This document shows, one piece after another, positions 18,178 through 24,089 of a DNA stretch of 24,089 nt (its first letter is position 1; every line of letters begins with the position of its first letter). Location: assembly GCA_000695325.1 (NCBI GenBank), contig AVPN01000691.1, forward strand, positions 1-24,089, written 5' to 3'. The stretch is from Pleurobrachia bachei (Eukaryota; Ctenophora; Tentaculata; Cydippida; Pleurobrachiidae). The notes under the pieces are model-generated. The model had not been told where the DNA came from, did no database searches, and worked only from the letters and a program-made list of their open reading frames with translations. Position numbers and translations under genes: made by a program.

Positions 18178-21100
18178 CTACGTGGTTGAGGTAGTTTCCA
18201 CGCTACAAACGGGAATATCAACAAGAGTCGTCCTACTTTCCAGGAACTCCCGGATCTTTCTCAACTCCTCTTCCCTCTTGCTCTGCTCCAGCTGCCTAAA
18301 TAAGGACAGCTCATGTTAATGGACAGTTGGCAATCCCATATTAATGCCAATGGCATTAATATGGGATTTTAATACTTCGATGGATAACACCTATTAGAGT
18401 TTCATCTTAGAGGAAACCGTGTGTACTGAATACTGAATATAGATAGATTTAATAAAGTGTAGTGTATGCTAGTTGATACTTACTGCATGACGGCGTAGTT
18501 TAATAATGGGTTGAGAATAATATTATTGCCAGTCAATAGACTCGTCAGGTCCCTCTGAGCTTGATCCAACGTGCTGTGTCGGTGGTGGGAAGTTGAAGGC
18601 TCAGACCTGAAAGTTTCAGTATAGTTCAAGTACAACACATATCCGTATCGAGGGAAAGAAGGTACATTATATATATTATATATTGTGACCTAAATATAGG
18701 TCGAATACCGGACGAAATTAAATATATGAAAAATTGTTGCTTACCGTGGTTGAAGGGCAGGTTGATTATCCAGGGAACTGGTGCAAGATACATCTGTTAG
18801 AGAGGACGCCTGGATCTTAGTCAGTTTTTCCTTTTTTCTCCACTTTGCTCGTCTGTTTTGGAACCAGACCTGAGAAAAAGGGAGATATAAAGTGCGTTTC
18901 AAACGACTAGACCTGAGATTCCTGGAAATTAAGGAGAGATCAGTGTATTTACTAAAGGGAGATCCTGAATTTCCAGGAATCTCAGGTCAAGTCGTTTGAA
19001 ATGCACTTTAGTTGTGGTGCTAAGTCTTACCCTTGCTGAACTGGAACACATAAAATACCATGCGTATAGTTTCATTGAAAAACAAGAGAACATCAAAATT
19101 TCAACCTTCCTCCGAACACAAGAAAACCCTAAAGAAAAATCGAGAATAACCATCGATAACTACATTTAAAATTTCCCCAAAAAGTAAATTCACATTTCTG
19201 ATCACGACGAGGTAGCAGAACTACTGTAAAGCTCATCTGCAATGGCCTCAAACTTCTCCCTTTCTCTATAAATCCACTGACAGGTCTGCCAGCACATCTC
19301 AATTATTGTCGTATCATTTTTCTCATCCATCGGGGTGGGATCAGCAATATCCGGTTGGAGCCGGAAATATTTCGCACCTACACTGTCACACCAACACGCT
19401 GCCTGTTCCACCGCTGGGCCATCACAATTTGTACACTGTTCAACGAGAGTGTTCAGTAAATCCATAACACCAGAGGCAAACTTAGCCGCTTCAACGGGAT
19501 TCCGGGGTCTGAACCCCACATCAATGTTTTCTACAGCTACCTTCTTGACGGCACTGGTCCCCACGGACACAACAATTCTAGGTCTACAAGGCTCAGCGAC
19601 ATCATCAGGTAGTCGGTCACTATATTTCTTCATCTCGCACAGTGTGGTGAGAGTAGGGTTATTTGCCATGACTCCACCATCTAGGTATTTGTTTTTGAAG
19701 GGTGAGAAGTAGCTTGGGGCTGCCCCAGAGGCCCTGGCCGCTTTCCAGGAGTGCTCATTTGTTTCACCATAGTTGGTGAAAAGATGTAGGACACATGGCC
19801 GGACATCGGCTATGACAGTTGTTACAATGACTCGAGGGTACAGTGAATCCAACATCTTAGTTTCTGATCCTAGGATGTCCTTGATGGTCTCTTCAAGAGT
19901 TTCAGATTTGTACGGTCGGGTTCCTTCAAATACCTTATTCTTAAGATCAAATAACTTCAGCTGCATTTCTTTAATATCGGATTGAGCATGCCTATTGGCC
20001 AGGACTAGGAGAGATCCTATACTAGACCCAGATATCCAATCAAATAGATCCACAACGGGAGAGTTGGTAACTTTCTCAAGCTCCAGGAGGATCTGTGTGG
20101 CTACCAGACCTTTGATCCCTCCCCCATCCACCGACAATACAGCAGCATCTCTTTCTCCCCAACTCGGCCTGAACCGGGGGTGTGTGGAGGAGCTCTGACC
20201 TGCTCTTGTCTCCCTGTCCGCCCCTCTTGACATAAACACGGGGTCATGGGCACCAACCGACTGAAGAATGGTTTTGAGTTGTCCTCTGTAAAGGTCTTCG
20301 CTCAGTTCATAGGCGGTGCGGCCTGAGTTGTTCCTCACCTCCAGTGGAGCTCCAAACACCACAAGGGTCTTCACATAGGACGGGTGTACTCCTTCATAAA
20401 CACAAGTGTGAAGTGCCGTATTTCCCAAACTATCAGTTAGATCCAGTGGGCACTTTGCCAAAATCAGGGCAATCAGAAGTTTATAACTCCGCTGTTTGAT
20501 GGCACTGTGAAGTGCGGTAACGCCAGTGCTATCCCGTGCAGTACTATCAACACCATACTTCACCAACAACTCCACCATTTCCTTCGAAGTAGCCAGGTGG
20601 ATCAGTGGTTCATTATTAGAGTCTGTGTGTGCCAGGCCACTGTCCAGGTTTAGCAGTTGTATTGCACTTTCAACGCTATCATACTTTACCGCGTAATGAA
20701 CGGGTTGTTTCCCTTCAGGTGTCATGTTGTACATGTCAGAAGAGTTTTCTAGAAGGAGCTTGATACACGAGAGGCTGTTAGCACGGCACGCCAGATGAAG
20801 GGCAGTCTCTCCTTTGTTATTCCTCATATCCACCAGGTCCTTGATGCCCGGCATTGGGCTGGCACCAGGGCTAAGGGTCGGTGGTTGGTAGGTGAGGAGG
20901 GTTTTCAGAGAGGTATCCGCACCTTCCGTCGCAGCAACGTGAATGGCCGTGTTTCCGACCTGATCCTGTGCAGACCTGTCAACTCCTGCATCCAGGAGGG
21001 TCGTGATGGGAGAGCAGGCATTAGTTAGGACTGCCAAGTGAAGGGTGGATCGACCATCGCTTGTTCGACTGCTCCTGGCGTACTCTCGAACACCCCGTTT

Positions 21101-21250
21101 AACTGAGTCGATTAGGTTATCCATGTATCGTGGAGGAGGCCAAGAGGCAAGACGTACTGACTAACACATCAACTTAGCTGACACATAATACACACATAGG
21201 TGAAAAACAGGAAAAAGATAGGTCGAGAGAGAGAAGGGGAGAGAAAGAAG

Positions 21251-21283
<33 letters not shown>

Positions 21284-22058
21284 GGAGAGAAAGAGAGAAA
21301 GAGAGATAGAGAGAGAGAGATAGATAGAGAGGGAGAGAGAGAGTGAGAGTGAGAGACTGGTAGAAGAAAACAGCAACGACTGGAGTTTTGTTTTCATTCC
21401 GGCGACATATGGTTACATGGTGACATTACATCATAATTATTACGAAAATAGCATATTATTACATAGGGATGTATGATTTTTATATCAAAGGTTTACTCGG
21501 TGCCTCCTATGAAAAACCATATGTAAAACGTTGTTTCTTTGGTGAAGCAACCTACTAGATTTTGGCATATTTTTACCCAGAGATTAGTGATCATCCATGG
21601 TATACCAGACCTCGTAAAATATAAAATTACTAACCTGGACTCTGGCCTCGGTGAGGTCTATCCTGAGGGCCAGCTCCTCCCTCATGTACATGTCCGGATA
21701 GTGGGTCTGAGAGAATGCACTCTCAAGGGCTGATAGCTGGTGTGACGTGAAAGTAGTTCGGAATCTCCTTGCTTTCCTTTTCTTCAGTAGTGCCCCATCA
21801 ACCATACCTGCAGATTGAAACAGTTTATTAGTGCATCCGCCACCAGAAAAGATTTTGGATGATTACTAGTTTGAATAGTTCCTTCCTGGACAGCACAGAA
21901 AGATCGCCTTGGAAACGTTTTGAAGTGGTTTGCAAGAGTAGAAACTTGCTTTACCTTTTAAAACAAAGAATTCAAGACGTACCTTGGGTGAGAGAACAGA
22001 AAAGCGGCTCGTGCTCATCAAGTGGGTTTAGCATGGCTATACTGAAAATGTTGTTCAT
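18178..22058 (-). CDS. PRD-class (Q50) homeobox transcription factor
   Basis: Five exons, all with GT-AG sites and matching phases: 22058-21983, 21807-21635, 18869-18745, 18606-18484 and 18295-18178, giving 204 aa. The homeodomain spans residues 38-97: [16 protein letters not shown], then [20 protein letters not shown], then [15 protein letters not shown]. It has Gln at homeodomain position 50 (residue 87) and Asn at 51. Intron 2 falls between homeodomain residues 46 and 47, the known conserved intron of PRD-class genes. An N-terminal FSIAML (residues 5-10) resembles the eh1/octapeptide repressor motif. There is no paired domain. The C-terminal exon is charged and helical ([18 protein letters not shown]). 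It is presumably a nuclear DNA-binding regulator of TAAT-type sites. It resembles Arx/Aristaless, Drgx and Uncx-type domains, but the orthologue is not decidable here. Confidence 0.92.
18332..18368. repeat. Perfect 37-bp palindrome in homeobox intron 4
   Basis: Arms of 18 bp (18332-18349 and 18351-18368) around A18350, ending 36 bp upstream of the exon 5 acceptor. Like the 115-bp palindrome it has a single central base. Confidence 0.9.
18888..19010. mobile_element. Small MITE-like inverted repeat in the homeobox intron
   Basis: Arms 18888-18930 and 18968-19010 match at 41 of 43 positions around a 37-bp loop. The ends read TAAAGTGC and GCACTTTA, so a TA target duplication with AAGTGC termini is possible, as in Tc1/mariner-related MITEs. 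The inner end lies 17 bp from the exon 3 acceptor and leaves its pyrimidine tract intact. Confidence 0.8.
19202..21124 (-). CDS. Ankyrin-repeat calcium-independent phospholipase A2 (iPLA2 type)
   Basis: A single uninterrupted exon of 640 aa. Residues 24-290 contain about eight ankyrin repeats (for example [50 protein letters not shown]). Residues 328-490 form the patatin-like catalytic domain: oxyanion loop DGGGIKG (333-339), nucleophile motif G-S-S-I-G with Ser368, and the catalytic Asp482 in DGGVMANNP. This is the order seen in animal PLA2G6, which cleaves the sn-2 fatty acid from glycerophospholipids without calcium. The protein is shorter than the roughly 750-800 aa vertebrate enzyme, mainly at the N-terminus. 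The ATG at 21124 is the first in frame and precedes the first repeat. The whole gene lies inside intron 2 of the homeobox gene, on the same strand. No poly(A) signal is obvious just after the stop. Confidence 0.93.
   Translation of the reverse strand: MDNLIDSVKRGVREYARSSRTSDGRSTLHLAVLTNACSPITTLLDAGVDRSAQDQVGNTAIHVAATEGADTSLKTLLTYQPPTLSPGASPMPGIKDLVDMRNNKGETALHLACRANSLSCIKLLLENSSDMYNMTPEGKQPVHYAVKYDSVESAIQLLNLDSGLAHTDSNNEPLIHLATSKEMVELLVKYGVDSTARDSTGVTALHSAIKQRSYKLLIALILAKCPLDLTDSLGNTALHTCVYEGVHPSYVKTLVVFGAPLEVRNNSGRTAYELSEDLYRGQLKTILQSVGAHDPVFMSRGADRETRAGQSSSTHPRFRPSWGERDAAVLSVDGGGIKGLVATQILLELEKVTNSPVVDLFDWISGSSIGSLLVLANRHAQSDIKEMQLKLFDLKNKVFEGTRPYKSETLEETIKDILGSETKMLDSLYPRVIVTTVIADVRPCVLHLFTNYGETNEHSWKAARASGAAPSYFSPFKNKYLDGGVMANNPTLTTLCEMKKYSDRLPDDVAEPCRPRIVVSVGTSAVKKVAVENIDVGFRPRNPVEAAKFASGVMDLLNTLVEQCTNCDGPAVEQAACWCDSVGAKYFRLQPDIADPTPMDEKNDTTIIEMCWQTCQWIYREREKFEAIADELYSSSATSS
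21225..21356. repeat. Interrupted GA-rich tract
   Basis: A purine tract of about 130 bp (GAGAGAAAGAAGGAGAG and similar) lies 100-230 bp upstream of the phospholipase start codon. In the gene's sense it is a pyrimidine-rich promoter or 5' UTR segment. Confidence 0.85.
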
Positions 22059-22236
22059 GAAAGAAGGATCATAGATTAATTTAGCAAAACTGGTTTAGTA
22101 AAGTTAAACAGGAGGCAAATGCGAAAGAACTGTGGTTGATTGGAGCTATTGAACAAATTTGTCTATTTATTTCTTGGTAAACAACTAAAACTTCAAGCCA
22201 ACTATTTCTGTCATGTACTTATAGATTGCGTCCCAG

Positions 22237-22260
22237 TCCACTATAGTGGATATATATCGC
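22237..22260 (-). promoter_or_regulatory. Possible TATA region of the homeobox gene
   Basis: A 14-bp palindrome TCCACTATAGTGGA (22237-22250) is followed by TATATATCG, which on the minus strand reads CGATATATA. It is about 190 bp upstream of the homeobox ATG, a plausible core promoter position. No other support. Confidence 0.25.
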
Positions 22261-22682
22261 TCGATTTTAAAAAACACGATAGAAATTAGAAATGTCAAAT
22301 TTTCAATAAACATACTGCAGATAAGATTAAAAGGTTTAGTTGTTAATGTTCACCAAGGTATCCTCAGATAATTTTTCAAGAAGATGCCTGCTGTTCGCAA
22401 TCGCATTACGTTAAGTTGTTTAAGTGTTTATATCAAATTAGAACGGCTAGACAAGGTACTTATAAAGCTTTTATATCTCCTCAGTGCACTACAGATCTCG
22501 ACCAGTTAGCGAGATATATATCTTTTAAGCATAATTTAATACATAATTTGAGTAGAATAAGAAATGATCATATCTTAGTATAATTGAAGTAAGTATTATG
22601 AATTCTACAAAGTTATAACCGGTAGCGAATACGAGAAATTGATAATAACCGATATTAGGAACCGAACGAAACAAGTAAACTA

Positions 22683-22779
22683 CCAATCAGAACTTGTTAT
22701 TTAGGTCACGTGACTGATTATCAGCCAATCAGGGACCAGTATTTCCTGATTCGGTCGGTTCCTGGCGGATATTATATAA
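22683..22779. promoter_or_regulatory. CCAAT / GTCACGTGAC / CCAAT module with TATA
   Basis: CCAAT lies at 22683-22687 and 22725-22729, on either side of a 10-bp palindromic E-box GTCACGTGAC (22705-22714). TATATAA follows at 22773-22779. This fits a plus-strand promoter or a homeobox upstream enhancer. Downstream, only a nine-codon frame starts at the first plus-strand ATG. Confidence 0.4.
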
Positions 22780-23456
22780 TTGTGACTGGAGACGGGATAT
22801 CTAGTTACATGGCTTGTCTCGCGATACCAATTTACTGATCGCTGCAGGCCCCATAAGTACCATAAATTATCAGCAGTTATACCGCCTGGCCCAAAAAAAA
22901 CTAAGGGTTATATGTTGGCCTTGATATCACTCCAAATGTTAATTTCAATCACTCTTATGCTTTGACACAATAATAAAAAGCGTCAGCAGCAGTATAAATT
23001 AAAGATAAACAACGATTTAGCAGTACTGAAATTCAATTAAGAACAGCAGCAGTATAGCTGTAAAAACAACAGAAACAACAGAAACTATAAGACTAACAAA
23101 GAGATAAACCGTATCTCAAATAAAAGCTAATCTGATACGGCCCCCACGGCGATGGTACAATATATCTCCTAATGGGACACTACTATTCAGTGGGGGAGAG
23201 GTTGAATGGGTGATGAGGCATGACATTCTCAACTGATATCAATCAATGGGGGGGGGGAGTATATAAATTAAATTATTTGATAGCTCTCTCTCTCTGTATC
23301 TCACCTGCTGCTGCTCCTGTCTGTTGTATATATCGTGTGAGGGAGAGAGAGAGAGTCAGTCAATCTCTCTCACATATTATAGTGGGGCGGGAGATATCGC
23401 ACGTCTATAATAGGACGGTAATCAAATCACTTGATAAGATATCAACCAACAATGGG

Positions 23457-23503
23457 CCAATCACAGCCAAGGATCTCCCGTCACGTGATCCCGCTAAACC
23501 AAT
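23457..23503. promoter_or_regulatory. Second CCAAT / GTCACGTGAT / CCAAT module
   Basis: CCAAT lies at 23457-23461 and 23499-23503, around GTCACGTGAT (23480-23489). It has the same three-part layout and total length (47 bp) as the module at 22683-22729, but the sequence between the sites is unrelated. Confidence 0.4.
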
Positions 23504-23876
23504 GAAAATCGTTGTTTTTGTAGCGAGTCATTTTAAAGGACTCGGCTCAGCCGATATCAGATAGCTGCTGATATAGATGGAGATATTTACCAGAGAACTT
23601 ATCGAGATACAGTTGTAGTTGGTGGCTAATAATATTAAATGGTCCCCCTCTCCTCTCAAGCACCCATTCGTCCGAATATATAGCACTAGTATAGATTTAA
23701 TATCACAGTATTACAATTTTGCAAACTAAACAAATATCATCAGATAAAGATATAGATCGCAATAGGATTGACAACAATTCACAGCTAGAATTATCATATT
23801 GCTGAAATTACAATAAAACGTCAACTACTCAACTTTTATTGGAGTCAATGCAAATCAAGAAACGAAAAACGAGGAA

Positions 23877-23937
23877 GAGAGAGATAGAGAGAAAAAGAGA
23901 GATAGAGAGAAAGAGAGAGGGGGAAAGAGAGAAAGAA
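23877..23937. repeat. GA-rich tract
   Basis: Interrupted purine repeat (GAGAGAGATAGAGAGAAAAAG-like). A pure CT tract closes the window at 24066-24089. Confidence 0.85.
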
Positions 23938-24089
23938 GACTACTATTATAATACAGAAGGCCATTGACCAGGACGGGGAAAAATTATATTATATTGGTCT
24001 CATCCCTGTCAAATATCATTGAAGATCAGTGCAGCGCCTTATAATAACGGGACCGTCAGTACTCTCTTTCTCTCTCTCTCTCTCTCTCT

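Larger units (their letters stand above)
22059..24089. other. Upstream flank of the homeobox gene
   Basis: No coding exon recognised. Two CCAAT/CACGTG/CCAAT modules, a palindrome next to a TATATAT run, purine tracts (23877-23937) and a terminal CT tract (24066-24089) are present. A CAGCAGCAGTATA motif is repeated near 22985 and 23045. Confidence 0.45.

Noticed and set aside
19335-21028. Several plus-strand frames across the phospholipase
   Set aside because: Antisense shadows of the ankyrin/patatin coding sequence.

Overview
The window looks like nuclear DNA of an early-branching animal, most likely a ctenophore. The genes are split by GT-AG introns, several shorter than 250 bp. The DNA is AT-rich and full of (GA)n/(CT)n tracts and fold-back repeats. 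The gene set is purely metazoan: an ionotropic glutamate receptor (iGluR), a PRD-class homeobox gene, a Ly6/three-finger surface protein, an ankyrin-repeat iPLA2 and C2-domain proteins. The ctenophore call rests mainly on two residues in the iGluR ligand-binding domain (Glu418, Arg695), which match from memory the salt-bridge pair described for glycine-gated ctenophore iGluRs. It is an inference, not a database result.

Layout. 1-1.7 kb: gene-free flank with a (CT)n tract, clustered TTTCACTTTC (ISRE/IRF-like) motifs and a strong hairpin. 1.7-2.3 kb (+): two-exon Ly6-like GPI protein, followed at 2.64-2.79 kb by a regularly spaced ISRE-like array. 3.5-8.85 kb (-): a C2-domain gene. One of its exons sits in a 1.5-kb segmental duplication, so two protein-identical copies exist. 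Its next exon carries a 39-bp tandem repeat over its splice acceptor. A 430-bp fold-back element separates the two duplicated blocks. 10.1-11.04 kb (+): a paralogous C2 gene pointing the other way. 11.18-12.4 kb: a short, internally deleted LINE with a 15-bp target-site duplication and a (TCA)n tail, just past the 3' end of the iGluR gene. 12.4-15.3 kb (-): a complete two-exon iGluR of 938 aa. 15.3-18.2 kb: mostly gene-free, with a perfect 115-bp palindrome and a duplicated ETS+CCAAT module. 18.2-22.06 kb (-): a complete five-exon PRD-class homeobox gene of 204 aa. Its 2.8-kb intron, at the conserved homeodomain 46/47 position, contains an intronless 640-aa ankyrin/patatin phospholipase on the same strand. 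22.1-24.1 kb: upstream flank with two CCAAT/CACGTG/CCAAT modules and purine tracts.

The genes do not form one pathway. Membrane signalling and lipid handling recur (iGluR, GPI-anchored Ly6, C2 domains, iPLA2), but no functional linkage can be claimed from order alone. The most distinctive observations are the forced mutually exclusive C2 exons, the amplified splice acceptor, the ISRE-like arrays around the Ly6 gene, the positively charged iGluR pore loop, and the nested phospholipase gene.
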